Source: a bacterium
Lineage (GTDB): Bacteria; Planctomycetota; Planctomycetia; Planctomycetales; Planctomycetaceae
DNA length: 64,000 bases
Assembly: GCA_016125225.1 (NCBI GenBank)
Contig: WGME01000009.1
Span: 310,001-374,000 of the forward strand
Reading direction: 5' to 3'
In this document: positions 52,901 through 62,446 of the stretch, one piece after another
Layout: each line of letters opens with the position of its first letter
How positions within the stretch are numbered: position 1 is the stretch's first letter
Translations under genes and position numbers: made by a program
Notes under the pieces: model-generated
The model's input: only the letters and a program-made list of their open reading frames with translations
What the model was told of the DNA's origin: nothing
Database searches by the model: none

Positions 52901-55147
52901 AAGGATTTGCTCGCCGAGAAAAAGAAAGACGATGGCTTGGTGTTCGATGAACTCGGGGTCGATCACGTTTTCATTGACGAGGCACACTACTTCAAGAACC
53001 TGGAGACGCCGACCAAGATGGAGCGTGTCGCCGGAATTCAGACCGGAGGCAGCGAACGCGCTTTCGACGTATTCATGAAGGCCCGCTACCTCGACGAACA
53101 GCACGCCGGTCACGGCGTCACCTTTGCGACGGGAACGCCGATCAGCAACACGATGGTCGAGATGTACACGATGCAGCGTTTTCTCGATCCGAAGGGACTT
53201 CGGGAACGCGGGCTGGAGCATTTCGACGCTTGGGCCGCTACGTTCGGCGAAGTCGTGGACACAATGGAAATCTCACCGGACGGCGCGGGGCTGCGTCCAC
53301 GCAGCCGATTTGCGAAATTCACCAACCTGCCGGAACTCCAGCAGATGTTCCGTCAGTTCTCCGACGTGCAGACAGCCGACATGCTGAACCTGCCGCGTCC
53401 GCGTCTGAAAGGCGGCAAGCCCACCGTGGTTGCCTGCCCCATGTCCGAGGAACAGCACGAGCTGCAACAGGAGCTGGTGGAACGCTACGAACGGCTGCGG
53501 TCTCAGAAGGTGGACCCGCGTGTCGATAACGCACTGGCCATCACCACCGACGGACGCAAGCTCGCCACTGATGCCAGAATGTTGTCGCCGACCGCACCGG
53601 ATTTCCCGGAATCGAAGGTCAACCGGCTCGTTGAAAACGTCGTGGACAATTGGAGGAGGACAACTCCCACACGCGGAACGCAGATGATTTTCGCCGACAT
53701 GGGCGTCAACCCAACGGCGTGGGGTTACTCTCCTTACGAGGAAATCATCGAGAAGCTGGTTGCCCACGGCATCCCCCGCGACCAGATCGCCGCCATCGGC
53801 GACGCCGAATCCGATCCCAAGAAACAGGCCCTGTTCGAGAAGGTACGGCAAGGGTCCGTCCGCGTACTGATCGGCAGCACCCAGAAAATGGGCACCGGCA
53901 CCAACGTCCAGAAACGCCTGGTTGCCTTGCATCACCTGGATGCACCTTGGAAGCCCGCCGAGGTCGAACAACGCGACGGCCGCATCCTGCGTCAGGGCAA
54001 CCAGAATGAGGAAGTGGCGATTTACCGCTACGTCACCGAAGGTTCCTTCGATGCCTACATGTGGCAGGCGCTGGAGACGAAGGCCAGGTTTATCAGTCAG
54101 GTCATGTCAGGCGACAACGCCGCCCGCCGGGCCGAGGACATCGGCAGCCAGGAACTTTCCTACGCCGAGGTCAAAGCAATTGCGTCCGGCAACCCGGCCG
54201 TGCTGACGCTCGCCGAGGCCGACGCCGAGTTGCAGCGTCTCAATCTCCTCAAGAAGAACCACATGGACGAGCAATACGTCGCCCGTCGCAGTGTTCGCGA
54301 TTTGCCGGGGACCATCAGCAGCCTGGGCGAACGACTGTCAAAACTGACCGCAGACGAAGCCACCGCCACCGACCACGCCGCCGATCCGGTCACCATCGGG
54401 AAGTACGCGCGGGCACGCGAGGACGTACCCAATGCCTTGGCAAGTCAGCTCGACCAATTGCCAAGCAACGTCCGCGAGACGACCCGCGTGCCGGTCGGCG
54501 TTTACCGGGGCCTACGGTTTGGACTTATCCTTCGTCCGCAATTCCCGCCGGATGTGTACCTGGAAGGTGCAATCACGCGCCATTCCACGCTGTCACGCGA
54601 CCACCAGGGGCCGCGTGCCGTGCTAAACGCCCTCGAACGTCTGGCCACTGGCTACGGCTCCGAGTGCGTGCGCGTCCGGCAGGATCTGGCCATCGCCGAA
54701 TCGCAACTGCGTGATTACCGGGGGCGATTGGGCAGGCCATTCGCACACGACGCCTACCTCTTGGAATTGACCAGCCTGCGCGACCAGCTCAAGGCCGGTT
54801 TATCCGCCACGGCTCATGACGCCAGCAATGAAAACGGTCCCACCGTTTCCGAACTGGCCGACAGGGTCAAGGCACTGAAAGCCGCCAACACCATCGAGGC
54901 CACGCCACAGCGGGTTCAGTCGAGGCAAGCAACCGCCGAGGAACCGATTACCGCTCGCATCCGCAAGCGGCAGGAAGCGAATTCCGCATCGGAACATCCC
55001 GTCGAGAGCGATGTTTCGCCGGAACCGTCAGCCCTCCAGCCGCCGCCGGCAGCCGGGGATGATTCATCTGGCAGGCAGCCGATGACGTTTCAGGAGCGCA
55101 TTGCAATGGAACGCCAACGGAACGACCGCGAGCCGAGCCTGCCGTAA
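49967..55147 (+). CDS. Giant N6-methyltransferase / SNF2-like helicase
   Basis: 1726 aa from GTG 49967. The reading frame is open from 49280, but that stretch covers another gene (49389-49706) and the leader RNA; GTG has a ribosome site (GGGAGA, 7-nt gap) and its distance to the RNA copy matches that of the gene at 43033. Residues about 100-330 form an N6-methylase: motif I ILEPGCGTGNF (near 155), catalytic GNVPF (near 217; the canonical NPPY is replaced by NVPF). The helicase has Walker A HVVGAGKTFTMAA (near 839), DEAH VFIDEAHYFKN (near 1002), FATGTPISNTMVEMY and a helicase C domain (near 1240-1345). A long charged C-terminus ends the protein. It belongs to the large methylase-helicase proteins of plasmids and phages (DarB-like), which protect incoming element DNA from restriction. 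Confidence 0.9.
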   Translation: MQGTQLSFQLDRPPPSRFTAPPEQPRKPAVQPPLSAPATISSGEKSKARDIIAAIRTLKNIENENRRATDDERPALARFGGFGAVALSIFPDPVTGRYKDTGWQALGEELQSLLTPQEYDSAKRTTFNAFYTSPTVIGGIHDAISRLGVPESATILEPGCGTGNFMSQGKPGNRFIGVELDSISGRIARALHPEHDIRIESFRDTTLPENRIDAVIGNVPFADLKLDHHGQKFSLHDYFFAKSVDALKPGGVLALVTSHFTLDKQNAAIREYLASKADFVGAIRLPSDAFKREGTAVVTDIVFLRKRDRGEPARHVDPDWLGIAPLEIDGAEVPVNRYFLNHPEMVLGNWSRKDTLYGGEGFSVTSNGDLSQKLREAVSRLPRFEGIRATTEQKEEKAPAFVPPPPERHIGEGSFFIGDDRIIYQSEGGQGSPVVYGGTTLKADGTLTGKRLAALLGLRDRARRVLQSQNEGWPEANRETARRELNLAYDRFVTTYGPINKTTFGATTDGSAIRRMPNLVKFREDPDAMLVMSLEDYDEVTGKGTKAAIMTRDVVGKTPPITHVRSAEEGLLVSLNQKGAVDLPFIGTLYGKQKAEIVAELGDLIYPDPETRTWQTADAYLSGNVRAKLATAERAGSPFVRNVNALRTVQPEDVLPGDIDANLGAPWIPESDIQAFAADLFHVEPSAVPVAHLKKDAVWSLDASYAAKASVAATSEYGTSRANGTGLLELALNMKSPTIYDTIHDGDREERVVNQEATMAAREKQKLIKERFRSWVFSDPDRTERLVRIYNDTYNNLRPRLFDGGHLDFPGMNQTLSLRPHQKDAVWRGMSSGNTLLAHVVGAGKTFTMAATGMKMKEAGLIKKPMYVVPNHLLEQFSREFMQLYPNARLLVASKEDLTKERRKMLTAKIASGEWDGIIVTHSSFERIGMSRDYQEKFLTEQIAEYDELLREHAADRGANRNLIKTIEKQKAARCERLKDLLAEKKKDDGLVFDELGVDHVFIDEAHYFKNLETPTKMERVAGIQTGGSERAFDVFMKARYLDEQHAGHGVTFATGTPISNTMVEMYTMQRFLDPKGLRERGLEHFDAWAATFGEVVDTMEISPDGAGLRPRSRFAKFTNLPELQQMFRQFSDVQTADMLNLPRPRLKGGKPTVVACPMSEEQHELQQELVERYERLRSQKVDPRVDNALAITTDGRKLATDARMLSPTAPDFPESKVNRLVENVVDNWRRTTPTRGTQMIFADMGVNPTAWGYSPYEEIIEKLVAHGIPRDQIAAIGDAESDPKKQALFEKVRQGSVRVLIGSTQKMGTGTNVQKRLVALHHLDAPWKPAEVEQRDGRILRQGNQNEEVAIYRYVTEGSFDAYMWQALETKARFISQVMSGDNAARRAEDIGSQELSYAEVKAIASGNPAVLTLAEADAELQRLNLLKKNHMDEQYVARRSVRDLPGTISSLGERLSKLTADEATATDHAADPVTIGKYARAREDVPNALASQLDQLPSNVRETTRVPVGVYRGLRFGLILRPQFPPDVYLEGAITRHSTLSRDHQGPRAVLNALERLATGYGSECVRVRQDLAIAESQLRDYRGRLGRPFAHDAYLLELTSLRDQLKAGLSATAHDASNENGPTVSELADRVKALKAANTIEATPQRVQSRQATAEEPITARIRKRQEANSASEHPVESDVSPEPSALQPPPAAGDDSSGRQPMTFQERIAMERQRNDREPSLP

Positions 55148-55173
55148 GGTCGGGCAAGTTAGGTAACTCTGTA

Positions 55174-55494
55174 TCATGCGACAGTATACGATTCTTCTAG
55201 GTAAGGAATGACATGTTTCTCGATCAAGTACTGTACCCTGTCTGTTGTCATTACCGCGCCTCGACATGACCTAATTCCATAATGGCAACACTCATTAGAC
55301 ATTATCCATTCTGGATGCGGGTGTTGTCGTTGTTTGTAGATTTGGTACAGGTCCGCAGATGCTCTTATGAATTCGTCGCTATAAGTGGTCGCCCATGACG
55401 ACTTAGGATGATGTGCCATGCGATATGTGCCCTGCCACGTCTTACAGATTTCAAGTAGTTCTCTCTCACGGCTGGCATCCGGTGTCTTTGTCAT
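55174..55494 (-). CDS. Hypothetical protein, 106 aa
   Basis: MTKTPDASRERELLEICKTWQGTYRMAHHPKSSWATTYSDEFIRASADLYQIYKQ. AT-rich compared with neighbouring genes, on the opposite strand. It could be a small DNA- or RNA-associated protein; no family is recognised. No Shine-Dalgarno is visible. It separates the methylase-helicase from the downstream defence-like operon and might be an orphan insertion. Confidence 0.5.
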   Translation of the reverse strand: MTKTPDASRERELLEICKTWQGTYRMAHHPKSSWATTYSDEFIRASADLYQIYKQRQHPHPEWIMSNECCHYGIRSCRGAVMTTDRVQYLIEKHVIPYLEESYTVA

Positions 55495-55830
55495 ATCTAT
55501 TCAATAATACATTCTTACAATCATTTTACACATGCGTGTTAAGTATGTTTCCTAATAGTCTATTGTTCTCTAGTTGCCAAGCGTGAAGCAACAGTCGCTT
55601 CAGGATGGTTATCCACTCGTCCCTCGAAGACATCCGGGGGCAGGACAAGAGGCCTCAGCTTCCCGCCTCCAGCCCCACCTTCCTTCGCTCTCGGTTGCAA
55701 AAGCCAGAAAATGCCGCCGCCCGCGCGCCAGGATGGCCAGATAGAAAGAACCCCCGCTCAGAATCCACCTCAGGCTCTGGTGAATGGACCAGAAAGACCA
55801 GCAGGCATCACCTCTGCCTCTGTCGCATCT

Positions 55831-55867
55831 CGTCGCGGGGGCGCGGGGCTTGTGAACCCCCGCGACG
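55831..55867. repeat. Perfect 11-bp hairpin
   Basis: CGTCGCGGGGG (55831-55841) pairs with CCCCCGCGACG (55857-55867) around a 15-nt loop. Strong stem without a U-tract, about 60 bases before the operator palindrome. It could be a transcript-stabilising or attenuating structure, or a protein site. Confidence 0.6.
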
Positions 55868-55924
55868 AAACACTCCGACGGCGACGGTGAATGGAAATTC
55901 CCAGGACGGAAGACTCCGGCTCCT

Positions 55925-55957
55925 TGACTTGTCTATCACAAAGAGATAGACAAGTCA
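55925..55957 (+). promoter_or_regulatory. Palindromic operator with overlapping promoter
   Basis: TGACTTGTCTATC (55925-55937) and its exact reverse complement GATAGACAAGTCA (55945-55957) flank a 7-nt spacer: 13-bp arms. TTGACT (55924-55929) followed 17 bases later by TAGACA could be the -35/-10 of the same promoter, within the palindrome. It lies 29 bases before the HTH gene start, the place of an autorepression site. Confidence 0.7.
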
Positions 55958-55986
55958 GTGCAGAAACTGTCAGGGAGAGTCCGTCA

Positions 55987-56229
55987 ATGCGCTACCAGCG
56001 ATCATTAGAGATCGAGCAGAGGCTTGATGCCGTGCTGGAGCTCATACGCACGGGCAACTACTCAACGCCCGCCCTGGCGGAGAAGATCGGTGTTTCCATA
56101 CCTACCATTTCACGCAGCGTGGAGGCACTCCGCGAACGAGGACACAACATCACAGCAGTCAGAGGGCCAAATGGCTGGCGTTATGCCGTCATGCCACCGG
56201 CAGCCAACGACAAGCCGGAGCAGCCATGA
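55987..56229 (+). CDS. Small helix-turn-helix regulator
   Basis: 80 aa from ATG 55987, preceded by GGGAGAG. A winged-helix segment LEIEQRLDAVLELIRTGNYSTPALAEKIGVSIPTISRSVEALRERGHNITAVRGPNGWRY is a DeoR/LysR-size HTH with a wing that reads the hairpin. It is likely a repressor of its own operon through the palindrome 30 bases upstream. Its stop overlaps the start of the SNF2 gene (ATGA), so the two are linked in translation. Such a regulator gives a defence operon its own switch. Confidence 0.82.
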   Translation: MRYQRSLEIEQRLDAVLELIRTGNYSTPALAEKIGVSIPTISRSVEALRERGHNITAVRGPNGWRYAVMPPAANDKPEQP

Positions 56230-59108
56230 TCACCAATTTTCACGCGAAATACTACGCACACGATCTTACGCGTCGCGCCGCCAGCGGTCTGGACCGGCTG
56301 TCAATGTCGCTGTTTGACGCTGCCGTTGACCTGAACCCACACCAGATCGAAGCAGCGCTCTTTGCGCTGCAATCGCCGCTGTCCAAAGGGGTGATCCTGG
56401 CCGATGAAGTCGGACTGGGCAAAACCATCGAGGCCGGAATCGTGCTCTGCCAATGCTGGGCGGAGCGAAAGCGTCGATTGCTGGTGATCTGCCCGGCATC
56501 CATTCGCAAGCAATGGGCATTGGAACTCGGGGAGAAGTTCAACCTCCCGGCGTATGTGCTGGACGCTAGAGGCTATCGCGAGGCCCTCAAAGGAGGTCGT
56601 TCACCGCTGAACGAAAAGGCGGTCATCATCGTTTCATTCAATTACGCCAACCGTCTCCGCGAGGAACTGAAAACCATCGTCTGGGACATTGTGGTGATCG
56701 ACGAGGCCCACAAGCTCCGCAATGCCTACCGCCCCAGCAACAAGGTCGGGCAAGGCATCCGATGGGCGACCGAAGACTGCCGCAAGCTGCTGCTGACCGC
56801 CACTCCCCTCCAGAACTCACTGGTCGAACTCTACGGGCTTTCGTCGTTGATCGACGAGCACTTGTTTGGGGATGTCAATTCCTTCCGTTCTCAGTACTCC
56901 AGCGCGGGCAGCAATCTTGATGCCCTCCGGCAGCGGCTTTCGTCCTTCTGCAAACGCACCCTGCGAAACCAGGTCACGGAATATATCCGCTACACCGAGC
57001 GCCGACCCCTCACTCGGCCATTCCGTCCCACCGATGATGAACACGCCCTCTACGAGGCGGTTTCGGCCTTCCTGCAACGCGAAAACAGCTACGCCCTGCC
57101 GCAGCGGCAACGGCACTTGACGGCTCTGATCCTGCGAAAGCTGCTGGCATCGTCTTCGGAAGCCATCGCCGCCACGCTCGATAAGCTCAAAGAGCGTCTG
57201 GAAGATCTACGAGACCAGCAGGCCGCGAACGACCCGGAGTTCGCCGAAAAGCTGATCGAAGGCGAAGAGATGGAGGACGACCTGCTCGATGAAATCCTGG
57301 CGGAAGACGGGGAAGAGGAAAAGCCGGAAGAGCCAACGACCATTGACCGCCAGAAGCTGAAGGAGGAAATTGCCGCCCTGGAGCAACTCTCGCGTTGGGC
57401 GCACAGCATCGGCATCGACACCAAGACCCGCACTCTTCTCAGCGCCCTGGAGATAGGCTTTGAGAAAATGGCCGAGATCGGTGGGAAGCAGCGGGCCCTG
57501 ATCTTCACCGAATCCCGGCGGACTCAAGACTACCTCAAGTCCTTCCTGGAATCCCACGGCTACCAAGGCAAGGTGGTGCTGTTCAACGGCACGAACGGCG
57601 GGTCGGAAGCCACGGCCATCTATGAGCGATGGGCGGAAGCCAACCAAGATTCGGGCCGGTCCACGGGATCGCGGGCCGTCGATGTCCGCACCGCTCTGAT
57701 CGAGCACTTCCGCGACGAAGGCACCATCCTCATTGCCACGGAGGCCGCCGCCGAAGGCATCAACCTGCAATTCTGCTCGCTGGTCATCAATTACGACCTG
57801 CCCTGGAACCCGCAGCGGATCGAGCAACGCATCGGACGCTGCCACCGCTACGGCCAGAAGCATGACGTGGTGGTTATCAACTTTCTGAACGAACGCAACG
57901 CCGCAGATCAGCGTGTCCTCGAACTGCTCTCGGAAAAGTTCAAGCTGTTCAGCGGGGTGTTCGGGGCATCGGACGACGTGCTCGGCTCCATCGAGTCCGG
58001 CGTCGATTTTGAAAAGCGTATCCTCGGCATCTACCAGCAATGCCGGACGTCGGCGGAGATTGACGCAGCCTTTAAGCTGCTCCAGCAGGAAATGGACGAG
58101 CAAATCCGTACTCGTCTCGACGATACCCGCCGGTCACTGCTGGAACATTTCGACGAAGACGTTCACGAACGCCTCCGTATCAAGCTGGCGGACACCAAGG
58201 CCCAACTCGACCGCGTGAGCAAGCGGTTCTGGTCGGTCACACGGCTGATCCTCGACAACGCCGCTAAGTTCAACGAAGACCAGCTCACTTTCCAGTTGCA
58301 GCAGCCGGTGTGCGACGGGGTGCAGCCTGGACGCTATCACCTCATCTCAAAGGTCCGCCCGGAAACCGCGCCGGATACGAACGAGGATGCTGGACAGTTC
58401 CTCTACCGGCTTTCGCATCCCCTCGGCGAACATGTGATCGGCGTTGCTAAGGCGATGCCGACTCCAACGGCTCATTTGACCTTCGATGTGACGAACCATC
58501 CCGCCCGGCTGCATGTGATCGAAGCCCTGCGCGGCAAAAGCGGTTACCTGACCTTGAACCGGCAGGTGATCGACTCCTACGAAACGGAAGACTATCTGCT
58601 CTTTTCAGGCTTCGACGACGAAGGCCATTCGCTCGACCAGGAAACGCTGGAAAAGCTGTTCCAGTGCCCGGCCACGGTTGAAACCGGCATCGCGGTTCCT
58701 GATCCCGTCGCCTCCCGGCTCTACGGCGAAATCAAGCGCCACGCCGAGGCGACCGTCAGTAAATCGCTGGAAGCCAACAACCAGCATTTCCGGCAGGCCC
58801 GCGAGAAGCTGGAGCAATGGGCGGACGACATGGTCATCGCCGCCGAAAAAGCCTTGCGCGATACCAAGGAACGCATCAAAGTGCTCCAGCGAGAAGCCAG
58901 GCAGGCAACCACGCTGGCCGATCAACATCGTCTTCAGGAAGAAATTCAGAAACTTGAGAAGCAAAAACGGCGACAACGCCAGGACATCTTCAAGGTGGAA
59001 GACGAGATCATGGGCAAACGCGACGCCCTGATCGACACCCTGGAACAACGCCTGGCGCAGCGAACCAGCAGCGAGACCCTGTTTGCCATTCGCTGGTCCG
59101 TGACCTAG
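56226..59108 (+). CDS. SNF2-family ATPase (RapA/HepA-like helicase)
   Basis: 960 aa. Walker [19 protein letters not shown] (residue ~60), Walker [14 protein letters not shown] (~160), motif [21 protein letters not shown]. The helicase C domain is near residues 420-560 with [32 protein letters not shown] and [19 protein letters not shown]. This is close to RapA/HepA. The last 150 residues form a long coiled coil (AIARDTKERI..., [14 protein letters not shown]). In the operon it may act as a DNA translocase beside the Type III-like modification and restriction subunits. RapA-like proteins can also remodel RNA polymerase; here the neighbours argue for defence. Confidence 0.9.
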   Translation: MITNFHAKYYAHDLTRRAASGLDRLSMSLFDAAVDLNPHQIEAALFALQSPLSKGVILADEVGLGKTIEAGIVLCQCWAERKRRLLVICPASIRKQWALELGEKFNLPAYVLDARGYREALKGGRSPLNEKAVIIVSFNYANRLREELKTIVWDIVVIDEAHKLRNAYRPSNKVGQGIRWATEDCRKLLLTATPLQNSLVELYGLSSLIDEHLFGDVNSFRSQYSSAGSNLDALRQRLSSFCKRTLRNQVTEYIRYTERRPLTRPFRPTDDEHALYEAVSAFLQRENSYALPQRQRHLTALILRKLLASSSEAIAATLDKLKERLEDLRDQQAANDPEFAEKLIEGEEMEDDLLDEILAEDGEEEKPEEPTTIDRQKLKEEIAALEQLSRWAHSIGIDTKTRTLLSALEIGFEKMAEIGGKQRALIFTESRRTQDYLKSFLESHGYQGKVVLFNGTNGGSEATAIYERWAEANQDSGRSTGSRAVDVRTALIEHFRDEGTILIATEAAAEGINLQFCSLVINYDLPWNPQRIEQRIGRCHRYGQKHDVVVINFLNERNAADQRVLELLSEKFKLFSGVFGASDDVLGSIESGVDFEKRILGIYQQCRTSAEIDAAFKLLQQEMDEQIRTRLDDTRRSLLEHFDEDVHERLRIKLADTKAQLDRVSKRFWSVTRLILDNAAKFNEDQLTFQLQQPVCDGVQPGRYHLISKVRPETAPDTNEDAGQFLYRLSHPLGEHVIGVAKAMPTPTAHLTFDVTNHPARLHVIEALRGKSGYLTLNRQVIDSYETEDYLLFSGFDDEGHSLDQETLEKLFQCPATVETGIAVPDPVASRLYGEIKRHAEATVSKSLEANNQHFRQAREKLEQWADDMVIAAEKALRDTKERIKVLQREARQATTLADQHRLQEEIQKLEKQKRRQRQDIFKVEDEIMGKRDALIDTLEQRLAQRTSSETLFAIRWSVT

Positions 59109-59161
59109 TCCGCCGAACACGAGAACAACTGAAGAAACAACCGGGAAGGACGAACCGACGA

Positions 59162-62100
59162 ATGAGCAAGAAATACGAAAAGCTGAAAACACTGCTGAAG
59201 GAACTGTTTCAGCTAGACCAGCCTGATCTCGATTTTGGCCTGTACCGCATCATGCACGCCAAGTCCGCTGAGATCACGCAGTTCCTCGACCGCGACCTGC
59301 TTCCCCAGGTCCAGCAGGAGTTCGCACAATACAAGACCGCTGACAAATCCGACCTGGAAGCCCAACTTGCCAAGGTCATCGCTGGGTTGCAGGCCGCCGA
59401 AGTCGATCCTGAAACCTCACCCAAGGTCAGGGAACTCCGCGAGAAGATCGCCAGCGATTCCGTCGATCTCGCCGGGCTGGAGTCCGAAGTCTACGACCAT
59501 CTCTACGGCTTCTTCCGCCGCTATTACTCCGAAGGCGATTTCCTCTCCAAGCGGGTCTACAAGTCCGGCGTGTACGCCATCCCCTACGAAGGCGAAGAGG
59601 TCAAGCTGCACTGGGCGAATGCGGACCAGTATTACATCAAGACCAGCGAATACCTGCGGGATTACGCATTTCGCCTGCACCCCGATGATGAGCAAAAGCC
59701 CATGCGGGTGCATTTCCGGCTGGTCGATGCCGCCGAGGGTGAACACGGCAACGTCAAAGCCGCCGAAGGCAAGGATCGCATCTTCATTTTGGCCAGCAAG
59801 GATTTTACTTCCGTCGAGCAAGGCGAACAGGGACCGGAGTTGACGCTCCAGTTCGAGTACCGCCCCGCTACGCTGACCGATTGGCCGGACGATGTTCGTG
59901 ACGGCAAAAAAAAGCCGCCAACGCAGAAGGACATGACCGAACTGGCCGTGTCGCGGATCATGGCCGCCGGCGGCGAATTTGCCAACTGGATCGCCGAGCT
60001 TGGCAAGCCGCACGAAAAGTCCGATGGGGAACTGGCCGATTACTCGCGGCTGATGTGGCAGTTAGACTGTTGGATCAAACGCGGGACTTGGGACTATTTC
60101 ATCCACAAGGATTTGAGTGGGTTCCTGCGGCGGGAACTCGACTTCTACATCAAGAACGAGGTGATGCACCTCGACGACATCGAGGGCCAGCAGGCTGCGC
60201 GCGTCGAGCAATATCTGTCGAAGGTCCGCGTGATCCGCCGGATCGCCGCCAAGATTATTACCTTCCTAGCCCATCTCGAAGACTTCCAGAAGAAGCTCTG
60301 GCTGAAGAAGAAGTTTGTCGTCGAGACGAACTACTGCATCACGGTCGGGAGCATCCCCGAGGAGTTCTACCCCGAGATCGCTGCCAATGACGACCAGCGG
60401 AAGGAATGGGTGGAACTGCTGGCAATCAACGAGATTCAGAAGGATTTGACCGGTCCCGGCTATTCCGAGCCGCTGACGGTCGCGTTCCTGAAGGCACATC
60501 CGACGTTAGTGGTTGATACTCGCCACTTCGACGAAGGCTTCTGTTCAAAACTCTTGGATTCTGTTCCAGAAGTCAACACGTTGACCGATGGCGTAGTGTT
60601 CCACGGAGAGAACTTCCAGGCCCTTGCAATGATGCAGGGGGCGTACCGGCACAAGATCAAATCTGTTTACATCGACCCTCCATACAACACCGACGCAAGC
60701 CCGATAATCTACAAGAACGGGTATCGGCACTCATCTTGGTCAACGCTAATTGCTGACCGGCTGAATCTCGACACCTTGCTACGCAAAGAGGAGTCGATGC
60801 TTTGCGTGGCAATTGACGATTTTGAATATCACCATCTCCAGTGTGTTCTTGACGCCCTTTTTTCTGGTGAACATCTTGCAACGGCAGTTGTTCGCAGCAA
60901 ACCGCAAGGTCGTCCAACTACAGCTGGATTCTCAGCAAACCACGAATATGCGGTCTTTTGGGGTTCCAAGGGATCGCAAGTTAGTCGCTTGCCACGGTCT
61001 GGCAGCAAAGCTGACCGTTACCCCCATAGCGATGAAAATGGAATCTTCACTTGGGCGAATTTCAGAAAATCAGGGACGGACTCTGATCGCGCTGATAGGC
61101 GTTGGTCGTATTACCCTGTCTACGTGTCCGACGCTGGAGTGCGGATTCCTGAGATGGTCCGCAACAAGGACACGGAGTCTTGGGACATTCTCGACAAGCC
61201 TCATGAAGGCGAAACAGAGGTATATCCGATTGATTCGTCCAACACCCAGAAGGTCTGGACCTGCTCGCCGGAACGGGCTCACAGGGAGATTGACGACATC
61301 AGATATGAACGCGGAGATAATGGTGTCATCGAGATCTACAAGAAATATCGCCCGAACCAAGATGGTGCGCTCCCTGGAACTTGGTGGGACGACGCTGGCT
61401 ATTCTGCCAGTGAAAGCGGAACGAAGGTTCTGAAAGACCTTTTTGGTGCAAAGGATTTCGACTACCCGAAAAGCATCAACCTTGTTGTGGACTGTCTTCG
61501 CGTTCTTGGCCTGACCCCCGGTGAGATGGTGTTGGACTATTTCGGTGGTTCAGGCACGACTGCCCATGCGGTCATCCATTTGAACCGCGAAGAAGGTGGA
61601 AGACGGAAGTTTGCCATCGTTGAAATGGGCGATTACGCCGAAACGGTACTTCTTCCAAGAATTAAAAAGGTCACTTTTACACCCGAGTGGAAGGACGGCA
61701 AGCCGAGCCGCCATGCCACTCAGGAAGAAGGGACAAGAGGTCCTCGTATCGTCAAATACATTCGACTCGAATCCTATGAGGACGCCCTCAACAACCTGCA
61801 ACTGCGTCGCTCCAGGGCTCAGCAATCGCTGCTCGATGCCGCGCAGAACACGGAAGCGTCGCGATTCAAAGAGCAGTACCTGCTCGGCTACATGCTGAAT
61901 GTCGAGGCGGAAGGGAGCCAGTCGCTCCTGAATGTCCGGGCCTTCACCGATCCCACCAGCTACAAGCTGAAGGTCAAGCGTCCCGGATCGGACGAAACCC
62001 GCGAGGTCAACGTCGATCTGCTGGAAACCTTCAACTGGCTGATCGGCCTGACCGTGCAGCACATCGCCGCCCCGCAGCAATTCTCTGCCAAGTTTGAACG

Positions 62101-62446
62101 CGATGGCGAAGGCCGTCTGCAACTCAAGGGCCGCCTTAAGCAGGACAACGATGGCGGCTACTGGTTCCGTACCGTCACCGGTACCACCCCGGACGGACGC
62201 AAGACGCTTGTCATCTGGCGCAAGCGCCCCGGCGGCGAAACGCCGGAAGGAGTCGAGCAGGACAATCTGATCCTCGACGAATGGTTCACCAAACAGGGCT
62301 ATTCCAGCAAGGACAGCGAGTTCGGCCTGATCTACGTCAACGGCACGAACAACCTGGAAAACCTGCGCACGCCCGAAGACCTGTGGAAGGTCCGGCTGAT
62401 CGAGGAAGACTTCCACCGCCTGATGTTCGCAGCGGAGGGCGCGTGA
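59162..62446 (+). CDS. Type III Mod-like DNA methyltransferase with N-terminal extension
   Basis: 1094 aa. Residues 1-480 are an uncommon helical extension beginning [39 protein letters not shown]. The catalytic part is beta class: motif [17 protein letters not shown] (near residue 504) comes before motif [22 protein letters not shown] (near 793), the order in N4/N6 beta methylases and Type III Mod. The target-recognition segment is between them. The last 250 residues are an extra module. It probably methylates adenine at a specific site to mark host DNA. The family's usual Mod is about 600-700 aa, so it is long. 53 bases behind the SNF2 gene. Confidence 0.9.
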   Translation: MSKKYEKLKTLLKELFQLDQPDLDFGLYRIMHAKSAEITQFLDRDLLPQVQQEFAQYKTADKSDLEAQLAKVIAGLQAAEVDPETSPKVRELREKIASDSVDLAGLESEVYDHLYGFFRRYYSEGDFLSKRVYKSGVYAIPYEGEEVKLHWANADQYYIKTSEYLRDYAFRLHPDDEQKPMRVHFRLVDAAEGEHGNVKAAEGKDRIFILASKDFTSVEQGEQGPELTLQFEYRPATLTDWPDDVRDGKKKPPTQKDMTELAVSRIMAAGGEFANWIAELGKPHEKSDGELADYSRLMWQLDCWIKRGTWDYFIHKDLSGFLRRELDFYIKNEVMHLDDIEGQQAARVEQYLSKVRVIRRIAAKIITFLAHLEDFQKKLWLKKKFVVETNYCITVGSIPEEFYPEIAANDDQRKEWVELLAINEIQKDLTGPGYSEPLTVAFLKAHPTLVVDTRHFDEGFCSKLLDSVPEVNTLTDGVVFHGENFQALAMMQGAYRHKIKSVYIDPPYNTDASPIIYKNGYRHSSWSTLIADRLNLDTLLRKEESMLCVAIDDFEYHHLQCVLDALFSGEHLATAVVRSKPQGRPTTAGFSANHEYAVFWGSKGSQVSRLPRSGSKADRYPHSDENGIFTWANFRKSGTDSDRADRRWSYYPVYVSDAGVRIPEMVRNKDTESWDILDKPHEGETEVYPIDSSNTQKVWTCSPERAHREIDDIRYERGDNGVIEIYKKYRPNQDGALPGTWWDDAGYSASESGTKVLKDLFGAKDFDYPKSINLVVDCLRVLGLTPGEMVLDYFGGSGTTAHAVIHLNREEGGRRKFAIVEMGDYAETVLLPRIKKVTFTPEWKDGKPSRHATQEEGTRGPRIVKYIRLESYEDALNNLQLRRSRAQQSLLDAAQNTEASRFKEQYLLGYMLNVEAEGSQSLLNVRAFTDPTSYKLKVKRPGSDETREVNVDLLETFNWLIGLTVQHIAAPQQFSAKFERDGEGRLQLKGRLKQDNDGGYWFRTVTGTTPDGRKTLVIWRKRPGGETPEGVEQDNLILDEWFTKQGYSSKDSEFGLIYVNGTNNLENLRTPEDLWKVRLIEEDFHRLMFAAEGA

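Larger units (their letters stand above)
55495..55986. other. Regulatory interval before the HTH gene
   Basis: About 490 bases without a gene. It holds the 11-bp-stem hairpin at 55831-55867 and the palindrome at 55925-55957. The first ~70 bases are AT-rich, the rest GC-rich. Confidence 0.6.
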
